NCBI GenBank assembly: GCA_024233785.1
Contig: JACKPD010000005.1
Coordinates: forward strand, 1-64,000
Reading direction: 5' to 3'
Origin: Spirochaetales bacterium
Lineage (GTDB): Bacteria > Spirochaetota > Spirochaetia > CADAEX01
DNA length: 64,000 bases
Shown here: positions 17,005 to 25,467 of the stretch, one piece after another
How the letters are laid out: every line of letters begins with the position of its first letter
How positions within the stretch are numbered: the first letter of the stretch is position 1
The notes under the pieces: generated by a model
What the model saw: only the letters and a program-made list of their open reading frames with translations
Database searches by the model: none
What the model was told of the DNA's origin: nothing
Translations under genes and position numbers: made by a program

Positions 17005-18120
17005 ATGAAAATCAATATATGTTTTACCGGAGGCGGGACAGCCGGGCATGTTTATCCGGGTCTTGCAGTTATCGAATCTTTATTGAAATTGTCTGTTGAA
17101 AAAAATATTGATCCGGAAATATTCTGGATAGGCTCTTCTTCCGGGATGGAGAAAAAACTTCTTGAATCAAAAGGTATTGAATTTTACGGTATACAGACAG
17201 GGAAGCTCAGGCGTTATTTTTCATTTAATAATTTTACCGATATTTTTAAAATAAAGATGGGAATAATTAAGTCTTTTTTTATACTTCTCAGGAAAAAGCC
17301 TGATGTCATCTTTTCAAAAGGGGGATATGTCAGCGTTCCCCCTGTATTTGCAGGGAGAATGCTGGGAATACCGGTAATTACACATGAATCAGATTATACT
17401 CCGGGCCTTGCGACAAAAATTAATAAATATTTTTCAAAAATAATATTGGTCTCTTTTAATGAAACTGTAAATTTCTTCAACCGGAAATATCAGAATAAAA
17501 TTATTGTTACCGGAAACCCTGTCCGCAAGCTGTTTTACTCAGCTGATCCCCTGAGGGGGAGAGAATATCTCTCTTTGACTGAGAAAATACCTGTTATCCT
17601 TGTATTGGGAGGCAGCCAGGGTGCACAGGAATTAAATTACCTGATTAACAAGCTGGCTGATCTGCTTGTTAAGGATTATTATGTAATACATCAGACCGGG
17701 GAAAAAGGATATTCGGAATCGCCGGATTTTCAGCATGAGCGGTATAGGAAATACCCGTTTTTAGGCAGTGAAATTGGAGATATACTTGCCGCAGCTGATC
17801 TTGTTATCTGCCGCTCAGGCGCAGGTACTATCCTCGAACTTGCCGCTGTCGGAAAAGCAGCAATTATAATTCCTCTAAGAGGGAAAGGGACAAGGGGAGA
17901 CCAGGTTTTAAATGCTGATTTCATGAAGAATAACGGTGCGGCTGTTGTAATGGATGATGATGAAATAAATCCGCAAATACTGTATAATACTGTCAATACA
18001 TTATTATCTGAAAGAAATAAAATCAGGAGTATGGAAGAAGCTGTAAAATTGCTTGACAGGGAAGACTCTTCAGATCTGATTGCAGAAAAAATATTAATTC
18101 TTGCCGGAGATGGAAATTGA
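17005..18120 (+). CDS. murG: UDP-GlcNAc:lipid I N-acetylglucosaminyltransferase
   Basis: Makes lipid II from lipid I at the inner face of the cytoplasmic membrane. The N-terminal G-loop FTGGGTAGHVYPGLA, the second loop SKGGYVSVPPVFAGRMLGIP with HESDYTPGLATK, and the C-terminal UDP-binding region (LVLGGSQGAQELN, VICRSGAGTILELAAVGKAAIIIPL) are typical; 371 residues is normal. The ATG at 17005 has an AAGAGG site upstream. It heads a run murG-cvpA-holB-kinase-regulator with overlaps or short gaps, likely one operon. In Borrelia and Treponema, from memory, murG and cvpA also sit next to an hk2/rrp2-like two-component pair. Confidence 0.97.
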   Translation: MKINICFTGGGTAGHVYPGLAVIESLLKLSVEKNIDPEIFWIGSSSGMEKKLLESKGIEFYGIQTGKLRRYFSFNNFTDIFKIKMGIIKSFFILLRKKPDVIFSKGGYVSVPPVFAGRMLGIPVITHESDYTPGLATKINKYFSKIILVSFNETVNFFNRKYQNKIIVTGNPVRKLFYSADPLRGREYLSLTEKIPVILVLGGSQGAQELNYLINKLADLLVKDYYVIHQTGEKGYSESPDFQHERYRKYPFLGSEIGDILAAADLVICRSGAGTILELAAVGKAAIIIPLRGKGTRGDQVLNADFMKNNGAAVVMDDDEINPQILYNTVNTLLSERNKIRSMEEAVKLLDREDSSDLIAEKILILAGDGN

Positions 18121-18611
18121 ATAATATACCGCTTGTCCCGATAGATATTTTTTTTATCATTATAATTCTTTTTTTCACAATAAGATGTATTATTAAAGGT
18201 TTTATAACAGAGCTGATGTCAGTTGCCTCTGTTGTCGGAGGCATTACCGCCGGCTTCTTTTTTTCACCGGCCTTAAGCGCGGCGATTGACAAATATATAG
18301 GTATTTCCGGCTGGAACAGGCTGATATCATTTCTGGTTATTTTTCTTACTGTTTACATTGTTCTTAAACTTATCGAGAGAGGATTTTACAGCCTGATAGA
18401 ACGCGTCAGCCTTGAAAGGCTCGACCGGTCTCTCGGCCTGTTTCTTGGTCTTTTCGAAGGGATTATGATAGTACTTATTATAATTATTGTAATAGATGTT
18501 CAGCCGGTTTTTCCTTCAGAAAAGATTTTATCAGGCAGTCTGATAGCAGAATACGCGAGAAAAATAATTATTCTTATTCCGGAACCAAACACATTTCCGC
18601 CGCTGATTTAG
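18117..18611 (+). CDS. cvpA: CvpA-family membrane protein
   Basis: A 164-residue integral membrane protein with four hydrophobic segments and the CvpA-family pattern (N-terminal DxFFxxIxLxFxIRCxIKGF, then small-residue-rich helices VASVVGGITAGFFF). CvpA proteins are linked to envelope homeostasis and colicin V production; the exact function is unsettled. The TTG start overlaps the murG stop (TTGA), with GGAG about 10 nt upstream, so the genes are translationally coupled. The frame has no closer ATG. Confidence 0.85.
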   Translation: MNNIPLVPIDIFFIIIILFFTIRCIIKGFITELMSVASVVGGITAGFFFSPALSAAIDKYIGISGWNRLISFLVIFLTVYIVLKLIERGFYSLIERVSLERLDRSLGLFLGLFEGIMIVLIIIIVIDVQPVFPSEKILSGSLIAEYARKIIILIPEPNTFPPLI

Positions 18612-18635
18612 GCGTGAAAAGGGAGCTTTTACTGG

Positions 18636-19844
18636 ATGTTTGATAACATAATTGGACACACTTCCGTTATAGAACAGATGAAAAAGGAAATAAGCACTAA
18701 TGCTTTTCCCCCCGCAGTACTTTTAACAGGACCGCTTTATACAGGAAAACAGACCATCGCCCTTGAAACAGCCAGGGCCATAACATGCAGCGAAAAAGCA
18801 CACTGGAATTGTAAATGCGAATCATGCAGATTGAACCGTGTGCTTTCCAATCCATCTATCCTCCTATTGGGATCTGATTTGTTTATTCCTGAAATATCTA
18901 CCGCAAAAAAACTGCTTGAGAGGAAAAAAGAGGCGGTAAGCTGCTTTCTCTTTATCAGGAGCGTCAGAAAGCTTTTAAGAAGGTTTGACCCGGTTTTTAC
19001 CGAGGAGAATGACACTAAATATAAAAAAATATCTGCATTGGTTAATACTGTCCAGGATCTTTTAAATGATTTTGACCCTGAATACCTGAAGGGTGAAGAT
19101 GTAATTGATATTGATTTAAAAAAAGCTGAAATTATACTTGAGCACTGCAGAACAATAGTCAGGGATTATAATTTCAGCAGTATTCCTGTTGATCAGATAC
19201 GCAAAGCTGTCTACTGGCTCAGGTTTTCAGGATACAGCAGCAAAAAAGTAATTATTATCGAAAACGCTGAAAACATGAACGATAGTTCAAGAAACGCACT
19301 TCTTAAAATACTTGAAGAACCGCCGGAAAATACATTTTTTATCCTTCTTACAAGCCGGCCCGGAGAAATTATTCCGACAATCAAATCAAGGCTCCGCAAA
19401 TATGAATTTGCCGGAAGGACAATCGCGGAAAATAAAATTGTCATTGAAAAAATATTCAGGGAAGAATCCGCAATTTTTACTGATCTGAAAAATTATCTGA
19501 ATTCTTCAATACCTGAAATTGAAATAATCAAAAAAGCCGCAAAACAGTTTATATTTGATCTTTTTGATAATGCAAGAGAGGAAGAGGGTGTAGGTCCTGA
19601 AGTCCGGAATATTTTAAAAGCGCAGTATTCACAATATTTCCCGGAATTTCTTGAAGAACTTTCAAGGCTTTCTTCCGAGCTTTTAGGCAGCGGTGAATTT
19701 ATTGATGATTCCCCCGGCAGACTTTCTTTAATCAGCCATTTTGGTTATCTTATAAATGAAAGCTACAAAGGGTTTGACCTGTTGAATATTAATCACGAAC
19801 TCCTGGTAGAATCAATGTTTCTGGAGCTTAAAAAAAGAATATGA
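18636..19844 (+). CDS. holB: DNA polymerase III delta-prime-like clamp-loader subunit
   Basis: Member of the clamp-loader AAA+ family. It has a P-loop-like GPLYTGKQT near 34, the four-cysteine zinc module in variant spacing (C-x7-C-x-C-x2-C, near 52-65), and the LLKILEEPPENTFFILLTS segment. The Walker B is IIIENAENM rather than DEAHxM, and the SRC arginine-finger motif is changed to SRL, so it is more like delta-prime than catalytic gamma/tau. About 100 extra residues (roughly 85-175) are inserted between the zinc module and the rest. The ATG at 18636 follows GGGAG. Its end overlaps the kinase start by 4 nt (ATGA). Confidence 0.85.
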   Translation: MFDNIIGHTSVIEQMKKEISTNAFPPAVLLTGPLYTGKQTIALETARAITCSEKAHWNCKCESCRLNRVLSNPSILLLGSDLFIPEISTAKKLLERKKEAVSCFLFIRSVRKLLRRFDPVFTEENDTKYKKISALVNTVQDLLNDFDPEYLKGEDVIDIDLKKAEIILEHCRTIVRDYNFSSIPVDQIRKAVYWLRFSGYSSKKVIIIENAENMNDSSRNALLKILEEPPENTFFILLTSRPGEIIPTIKSRLRKYEFAGRTIAENKIVIEKIFREESAIFTDLKNYLNSSIPEIEIIKKAAKQFIFDLFDNAREEEGVGPEVRNILKAQYSQYFPEFLEELSRLSSELLGSGEFIDDSPGRLSLISHFGYLINESYKGFDLLNINHELLVESMFLELKKRI

Positions 19845-21040
19845 GAAATTTTCTGAAGAAAGCAATCAAAAGAATACCCCGTCTGGATGTTAATCAGATC
19901 ATAAAACTGGTAACGGTATTGTCTGATGAATACGAGCTTCTTGAAATTGTTCTTGATTCAATGACGAACGGAGTAATTGTGGCTGATAAAAGTGATAATC
20001 TGCTGTTTCTCAATAAAGCCGCGCGCCGTATGCTGAATCTCTACACTCTGAATGAAAATGTCGAACGCAAAGTCTGGGAAGTAGTAAAAGATCCCTCAAT
20101 TAATAATTTTCTTTGTAAATATCTTGCAGGGGAGGATGATACCAAGCCTGTAAGTATTTTCGTAGGTGGAAATGAGAGTGAGTCCCGGCTTCTGGAATTC
20201 AGAATCGTCCCGTTGGTTAAAACAAGTTCTATCATAGGCAATGTAGTAACGATAGAAGATGTTACAGACAAAAAAATAAAGGAATCCAAACTCAGGAGGG
20301 CGGAAAGTCTTGCCTCCCTTACCACCCTTGCCGCCGGTGTCGCGCATGAAATAAAAAACCCTCTCGGTTCGATAAGCATCTATCTTCAGTTGATGGAAAA
20401 GACAATTTCCAGAAACAGTGAAAGCGAAATATGCAGCAGCATAAAGAACAATATTTCGGTTATCAAGGAAGAAGTGGAACGTCTTAATAAAATTGTTGTT
20501 GATTTTTTATTCGCGGTAAGACCAATTGATCTTGATTTAAATGATGAGAATTTAAATAAGATAATACTTGAAACGCTTGAACTGTTTACTCCGGAACTTG
20601 TTAAATCAGGAATTATTGTTGATACAGATTTATGTCCAAAAATACCTGATCTGAAACTTGATAAGCGTTATATCAAACAGGTGCTTATAAATCTTATTAA
20701 AAATGCTGAACTGGCTATGAGCAAGGGCGGAAGTTTAACAATTACAACTGAGTGCAGGGATAACCAGGCAGTTCTCAAAGTAATTGATACAGGAACTGGA
20801 ATACCTGATAATATCCTCTCAAGAATTTTTGAACCATATTTTACCACAAGGGATTTTGGATCAGGAATTGGCCTTACAATTGTTTATAAGGTTGTTAAAG
20901 AACATAAAGGCGATATTTCAATCAAAACGAAAGAAAACAAAGGTACTACCTTTATTATAACATTTCCTCTGCCGCAGACAGAACAGAGACTTATTGAATA
21001 TGAAGGGGACGATGATGAAATTCTCAATCCTGATAGCTGA
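19841..21040 (+). CDS. PAS-domain sensor histidine kinase (NtrB/AtoS type)
   Basis: Cytosolic two-component kinase; no membrane segment is visible in 399 residues. A PAS domain (about 35-145, [22 protein letters not shown]) is followed by a HisKA domain with phosphoacceptor in [16 protein letters not shown] (His about 169), then the HATPase domain with N box [12 protein letters not shown]1 DTGTGIP and G2 GSGIGLTIV. It overlaps holB by ATGA at its start and the regulator gene by 26 nt at its end. Its partner is surely the sigma-54 activator downstream. By position it is the counterpart of Borrelia Hk2. Confidence 0.93.
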   Translation: MRNFLKKAIKRIPRLDVNQIIKLVTVLSDEYELLEIVLDSMTNGVIVADKSDNLLFLNKAARRMLNLYTLNENVERKVWEVVKDPSINNFLCKYLAGEDDTKPVSIFVGGNESESRLLEFRIVPLVKTSSIIGNVVTIEDVTDKKIKESKLRRAESLASLTTLAAGVAHEIKNPLGSISIYLQLMEKTISRNSESEICSSIKNNISVIKEEVERLNKIVVDFLFAVRPIDLDLNDENLNKIILETLELFTPELVKSGIIVDTDLCPKIPDLKLDKRYIKQVLINLIKNAELAMSKGGSLTITTECRDNQAVLKVIDTGTGIPDNILSRIFEPYFTTRDFGSGIGLTIVYKVVKEHKGDISIKTKENKGTTFIITFPLPQTEQRLIEYEGDDDEILNPDS

Positions 21041-22370
21041 TGACGAAAAAAATATAAGAACAGGACTTGGTCAGGCGTTAAACGATGAAGGCTATAAAAC
21101 CTATTTAGCTGCGGACGGCGCAGAAGCTTTTTCTATTTATTCGAAAAACAGTATTGATCTTGTAATAACTGATCTTAAAATGCCTGAGATGTCAGGAGAG
21201 GAACTCCTTAAAAAAATAACCAATGAGAATAAAAACATACCTGTAATAATATTGACCGGACACGGTACTATTGAAAAAGCTGTTCAGACCATGAGGGACG
21301 GTGCCTATGATTTTATAACAAAACCGCTCAATCTCGACCATCTTTATCTGATAATAAAAAGAGCGCTTTCGAACCGTGAACTTCAGATACAGCACAAGGC
21401 GCTGCAGGAAGAGGTTGAAAAAATAAAGAACAGGAGCAAATACCTTAATCTGGTCGGAAAAAGCAATTCCATGAAAAAAGTTGTAGAAACAATTGATCAG
21501 GTGGCAGCCACCAGGGCATCAATTCTGATTACAGGTGAAAGCGGTGTCGGAAAAGAAGTCGTTGCAGATGTAATACATAATCTTTCAGACAGAAGGGATA
21601 AACCTTTTATTAAGGTTCATTGCGCAGCTTTATCCGAATCTCTTCTTGAAAGTGAGCTTTTCGGACATGAAAAGGGTGCGTTTACCGGTGCGATATCAAA
21701 AAAAAGAGGAAGGTTTGAGCTGGCCCATAACGGCACAATTTTTCTCGATGAAATTGGAGAGATAAATCAGTCTGTACAGATAAAGCTTCTGCGTGTTCTC
21801 CAGGAGAGAACTTTTGAGAGGGTCGGGGGAGAGGAAACTGTAAGTGTTGATGTAAGAATAATTTCTGCAACAAACAAGGATCTTGCCAGGGAAGTAGAAA
21901 AAGGCAATTTCAGGGAAGATCTTTATTACCGGTTAAATGTTGTAAATCTGCATATACCTCCGCTGCGGGAAAGACAGGAGGATATTCCTCTGCTGATTGC
22001 GGTTTTTCTTAAAGAAATTACAGAAGAAAACGGCAAGAAAATTGACGGCATAGATACCAAGGCGCAGGCAGCTCTCTATAACCACAAGTGGAAAGGTAAT
22101 ATAAGAGAGCTTAGAAACTGCATAGAAAGTTCTGTTGTAATGTCAAAAGGGAATATAATACTTTATGAGGATCTTCCTGTTTCCATAAAAGATGAATCAA
22201 ACGATAATAATATTATTATCAGGACGGGGACTCCGTTATCCGATGTTGAGCGAATTGTGATAAACAATACCCTTAATATTTTTAAAGGCAATAAAAGCAA
22301 AACTGCCGAAGTGCTCGGTATAGGAAGAAAAACTCTTCACAGAAAACTTAATGAATATAATATTGAATAA
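21015..22370 (+). CDS. NtrC-family sigma-54 response regulator (Rrp2-like)
   Basis: Three domains. Receiver (1-120): acidic pocket D9/D10, phosphoacceptor D53 in VITDLKMP and Lys in ITKPLN. AAA+ (about 140-375): Walker A GESGVGKE, the sigma-54-contacting GAFTGA loop, Walker [10 protein letters not shown] and an R-finger region [16 protein letters not shown]-terminal Fis-type helix-turn-helix ([20 protein letters not shown]). It should bind upstream sites and open sigma-54 promoters after phosphorylation. An AAGGGG site serves ATG 21012 or 21015; 21015 is given for spacing. It overlaps the kinase gene by 26 nt. A near-consensus sigma-54 promoter exists at 28531..28547. Confidence 0.95.
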   Translation: MKFSILIADDEKNIRTGLGQALNDEGYKTYLAADGAEAFSIYSKNSIDLVITDLKMPEMSGEELLKKITNENKNIPVIILTGHGTIEKAVQTMRDGAYDFITKPLNLDHLYLIIKRALSNRELQIQHKALQEEVEKIKNRSKYLNLVGKSNSMKKVVETIDQVAATRASILITGESGVGKEVVADVIHNLSDRRDKPFIKVHCAALSESLLESELFGHEKGAFTGAISKKRGRFELAHNGTIFLDEIGEINQSVQIKLLRVLQERTFERVGGEETVSVDVRIISATNKDLAREVEKGNFREDLYYRLNVVNLHIPPLRERQEDIPLLIAVFLKEITEENGKKIDGIDTKAQAALYNHKWKGNIRELRNCIESSVVMSKGNIILYEDLPVSIKDESNDNNIIIRTGTPLSDVERIVINNTLNIFKGNKSKTAEVLGIGRKTLHRKLNEYNIE

Positions 22371-22414
22371 TCAGCATGGTTTGATAAAAAAAGGTTTAAA
22401 ATCAGCCTGTGAAA

Positions 22415-23221
22415 TCAGACTTCGCTTTCATCAAAATAATAATTCCCGGTAAAGATATACTCGGGTTTTGAAGTAACATAGACTTGATTGTCCTCTCTGT
22501 CCCATTCAACGTAAGCGGCATTATTTTGAATCATTACCAGGTTTTCATTTTCGTAGCCGTTAAGTGATGCTGCAATAGAAGCAATTGAACATATGAGTGA
22601 ATTGTCAATATTCCTTGACGGAATCCAGTGCCTCACGCTTATGCTGTTGCGGGCTGTAGGAAAGACAAAAACAGGCAGGCTGTCAAAATAGGCCGGGCTT
22701 TTAATAATCCTTGCGCTAAGCTCTTTAAGTTCTTTAGCCGGTTTGTTTTCAGGGAAAAAGACAAGCGCGTGTTTTTTAAGATCAATTTTTGTGTAAGTGT
22801 AAGTATGATTGTCAATAACTATGTTTTCGATAATGCTTGTGTTGAAGGAAGGTTCGCCAACAGATATACGAAAACTGGTACTGTCTATTATCTGGACAGA
22901 AAGGGCAATGTCATTATTGATTATTTTTATTACTTTGCTGTTTATTGAAATTGTATCAAAAATAAATCTTGTCGCGATAAGTGTTGAATCATTTAAGCTT
23001 GAATACAGTCGGCCGTCAGGCGAATAGGTTTTTATAACAATTTTTTCCTGGTCCGAGGATGTAATGAAAATAATTCCTTTGGAACCTACACCTGTATGTC
23101 TGTCGCAGATATTCACTGCCGCTTTTGACAGCAGTGAACTGTTAAACAAATCTATATTTCTTAAATCTGAAAGGATAAAATCATTTTTTAATAAATGTAT
23201 TTTATAAAAATTAATATCCAC
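22415..23221 (-). CDS. DapF-like protein lacking the catalytic cysteines
   Basis: A 268-residue protein that aligns over its full length with diaminopimelate epimerase: NDFILSDL (for NDFxxxD), CDRHTGVG, YSPDG (for FNADG), FRISVGEPSF and the C-terminal VTSKPEYIFTGNYYFDE. Both active-site signatures are lost: the first-half QCGNGARC becomes SLNDSTLI, and the second-half GETQACGSGAC becomes a stretch with a single displaced Cys (NSLICSIAS). True epimerisation is therefore unlikely; it may be a structural or binding homologue or have another activity. It follows lysC by 11 nt, so it is tied to aspartate-family or cell-wall metabolism by context. The ATG is at 23221. Confidence 0.75.
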   Translation of the reverse strand: MDINFYKIHLLKNDFILSDLRNIDLFNSSLLSKAAVNICDRHTGVGSKGIIFITSSDQEKIVIKTYSPDGRLYSSLNDSTLIATRFIFDTISINSKVIKIINNDIALSVQIIDSTSFRISVGEPSFNTSIIENIVIDNHTYTYTKIDLKKHALVFFPENKPAKELKELSARIIKSPAYFDSLPVFVFPTARNSISVRHWIPSRNIDNSLICSIASIAASLNGYENENLVMIQNNAAYVEWDREDNQVYVTSKPEYIFTGNYYFDESEV

Positions 23222-23232
23222 AGTTTTTTAAG

Positions 23233-24570
23233 TTATTTAAAAAAACTCTTGTGAAGCTTTTTAATAGTTTCATCAATTTCATCCTGGGGAAGAACCATGG
23301 AAAGGTTTACCTCGGATGCTCCCAAGGAAATCATTTTGACGGATGCGGGATACAGGGTTTTGAATATGTCTGAAATCAGTGAAGAGTCTTTCCAGATATT
23401 TTTTCCTACAAGACAGATTATACCATTGTTATATTCAACTGTAGTTTTTCCGATCTGCTCAAGCTCAGTCAATATAAGGCCTACATTGCGTACATCTTCT
23501 ATTGTCATGGATACAGAAACCTCGGAAGTTGATATAAGATCTACCGGTGTTTTATATTTACTGAAAATCTGGAATATCCTGGATAAAAAACCGTACGCAT
23601 TCAGCATTCTTGAAGAAGTGATATTAATAAGGGTAATATTCTTCTTCCCTGAAATACCTGTTAAACCTGTTCCTGAAGTTTTATCAATTATTGCAGTTCC
23701 GGGAGAATCAGGATTTTTTGTGTTTTTAACTATTACAGGAATTTTTTTCTCTACTGCCGGCTGGATTGTTGAAGGGTGAACAACCTTTGCGCCAAAAAAA
23801 GCAAGCTCTGCGGCTTCAGCATAGGATATGTTTTCAATACGTTTTGCATCGCTGACAATTCTGGGATCAGTAGTAAGAATACCGTCAACATCTGTCCAGA
23901 TCTGTACCTCTTCAGCATCTAGCGCCGAACCGATAATTGCGGCAGTATAATCTGAGCCGCTGCGTCCCAAAGTAGTAATATGTCCTTCTTCTGATGAACC
24001 GATAAAACCCTGCGCAATAATAATTTTTCCTTTTTGCGGTTTTACAAACTCACGGATCTTTGGATTTGTTATTTTAAATATTGGTGCGGCATTTGAAAAA
24101 TTGTCATCAGTAATAATGAAATCCCTTGAATCAAGAAGTTCCGCATCGATCTTCCTCTCAATAATTCTGTGGTAAATAAGCAGTGTTGAAAGTCTTTCAC
24201 CAAATGAAAGCAGAGTGTCAGAACTTTTCGGCGAGCATTCCTGCAGAAGATAAAGCCCCCTTGAAAGGGAGGAAAGCTGATCAAAAAGTGTATTAAGTGA
24301 TTTTAATGCAGCTGCAAGGTTTTCACCCGTCAAAAAGGCTTCTGCAGCGTCAATATGTACCTTTTTAAGGATATCAATTGTTTCGATTATCCCTTCTTTA
24401 TTTTTCTGGAATGAGCAATTTGCTATATTTATAAGCCGGTCAGTTGTTTTGGCCATAGCTGATGCAACAAGAACCGGAGCCCTGTCTATCATGCTGTTTG
24501 TTATGTCTATGGCTTTATCTATCCAAAAACTGTCCTGTACTGAAGTCCCGCCGAATTTAATTACAATCAT
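23233..24570 (-). CDS. lysC: Aspartate kinase
   Basis: First enzyme of the aspartate pathway (lysine/DAP, threonine, methionine): ATP-dependent phosphorylation of L-aspartate. The N-terminus VIKFGGTSV, the substrate-binding SFGERLST and the TLGRSGSDYTA motif are classical. C-terminal ACT domains (about 300-445, GKKNITLINITSSRM, DLISTSEVSVSMTI) suggest feedback control by an amino acid. 445 residues is typical of LysC-type enzymes. The ATG at 24570 has GAAGG upstream. It is divergent from the nucleoside phosphorylase and followed by the DapF-like gene. Which end product inhibits it is not clear. Confidence 0.96.
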   Translation of the reverse strand: MIVIKFGGTSVQDSFWIDKAIDITNSMIDRAPVLVASAMAKTTDRLINIANCSFQKNKEGIIETIDILKKVHIDAAEAFLTGENLAAALKSLNTLFDQLSSLSRGLYLLQECSPKSSDTLLSFGERLSTLLIYHRIIERKIDAELLDSRDFIITDDNFSNAAPIFKITNPKIREFVKPQKGKIIIAQGFIGSSEEGHITTLGRSGSDYTAAIIGSALDAEEVQIWTDVDGILTTDPRIVSDAKRIENISYAEAAELAFFGAKVVHPSTIQPAVEKKIPVIVKNTKNPDSPGTAIIDKTSGTGLTGISGKKNITLINITSSRMLNAYGFLSRIFQIFSKYKTPVDLISTSEVSVSMTIEDVRNVGLILTELEQIGKTTVEYNNGIICLVGKNIWKDSSLISDIFKTLYPASVKMISLGASEVNLSMVLPQDEIDETIKKLHKSFFK

Positions 24571-24660
24571 ATTTCTGCCTTCTCAATTAAATGTGTGTCT
24601 AATTGATTGTTGCTAACATATATGAGATATTATGTCAATAATTCTACAGGAAGGGCTGAT

Positions 24661-25461
24661 ATGCTTAACGATATTGAAGAAAAAACTGAAAAAGCATTTA
24701 AATCCTGCAGCACAGGAAACATGAATGGAATAAGGACCGGAATAATCCTTGGTTCCGGCCTTTCCGGTGTAAGAAATTCAATTAATGGACAGGAAATACC
24801 GTTTTCTGAAATTGAAGGGTTTCCTGCTCCAGGCGTAAAAGGGCACTCGGGAATACTTAAAATTTCACAGCAATGCGCTGTCCTTGCCGGAAGATTCCAT
24901 TTCTATGAGGGACATAGTCTTGATGATGTAGTACTGCCTGTTTTTCTCCTTAAAAAATTTGGTGTTGAGAATATTATTATTACCAATGCGGCTGGAGGAA
25001 TAAACAGATCATATTCACCCGGTGAGCTTGTCCTTATCAGTGACCATCTTAATCTGACAGGAGTTAATCCGCTGATAGGTAAGAATAATGAAAAATACGG
25101 ACCTAGGTTTCCTGATATGAGCAGTGCTTACAGCAAATCTCTTATTGAAAAGGCTTTGGAAATAAAGCCTGGTCTTAAAAAAGGTGTTTATGCAGGGCTT
25201 ACCGGTCCTTCATATGAGACACCGGCAGAAGTCAGGATGCTGGCAGTTGTCGGCGCAGACCTGGTTGGAATGTCAACAGTAAACGAGGTTATTGCAGCGC
25301 GCTACCTCGGTATCAATGTACTTGGAATATCATGCGTAACAAATATGGCTGCCGGAATACTTGAAAAACCGCTTGACCACAGCGAAGTAATTGATACAGG
25401 TAAAAAAGCTGAAGCTGAATTGACCGGACTTGTTCTGGAACTCATCAGGAGAATAAATTAA
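24661..25461 (+). CDS. punA: Purine nucleoside phosphorylase (trimeric class)
   Basis: Phosphorolysis of purine (deoxy)nucleosides to base and (deoxy)ribose 1-phosphate, in purine salvage. 266 residues with the PNP/MTAP family features: GIILGSGLSGV (phosphate loop), GHSGIL, GRFHFYEGHS, TNAAGGINRSYSPGELVLISDHLNLTG (broken in family as NAAGG), GPSYETPAE and VGMSTVNEVIAARYLG. The in-frame ATG at 24661 with AGGAAGGG about 6 nt upstream is preferred over a more upstream initiator. It precedes the JAMM-DinG gene by 6 nt, presumably in the same transcript. Confidence 0.94.
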   Translation: MLNDIEEKTEKAFKSCSTGNMNGIRTGIILGSGLSGVRNSINGQEIPFSEIEGFPAPGVKGHSGILKISQQCAVLAGRFHFYEGHSLDDVVLPVFLLKKFGVENIIITNAAGGINRSYSPGELVLISDHLNLTGVNPLIGKNNEKYGPRFPDMSSAYSKSLIEKALEIKPGLKKGVYAGLTGPSYETPAEVRMLAVVGADLVGMSTVNEVIAARYLGINVLGISCVTNMAAGILEKPLDHSEVIDTGKKAEAELTGLVLELIRRIN

Positions 25462-25467
25462 CCATTC

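Noticed and set aside
24583..24606. TCAATTA/TAATTGA inverted repeat called as an operator
   Set aside because: Seven A/T-rich bases per arm can arise by chance; kept only as a note in the divergent-region finding.
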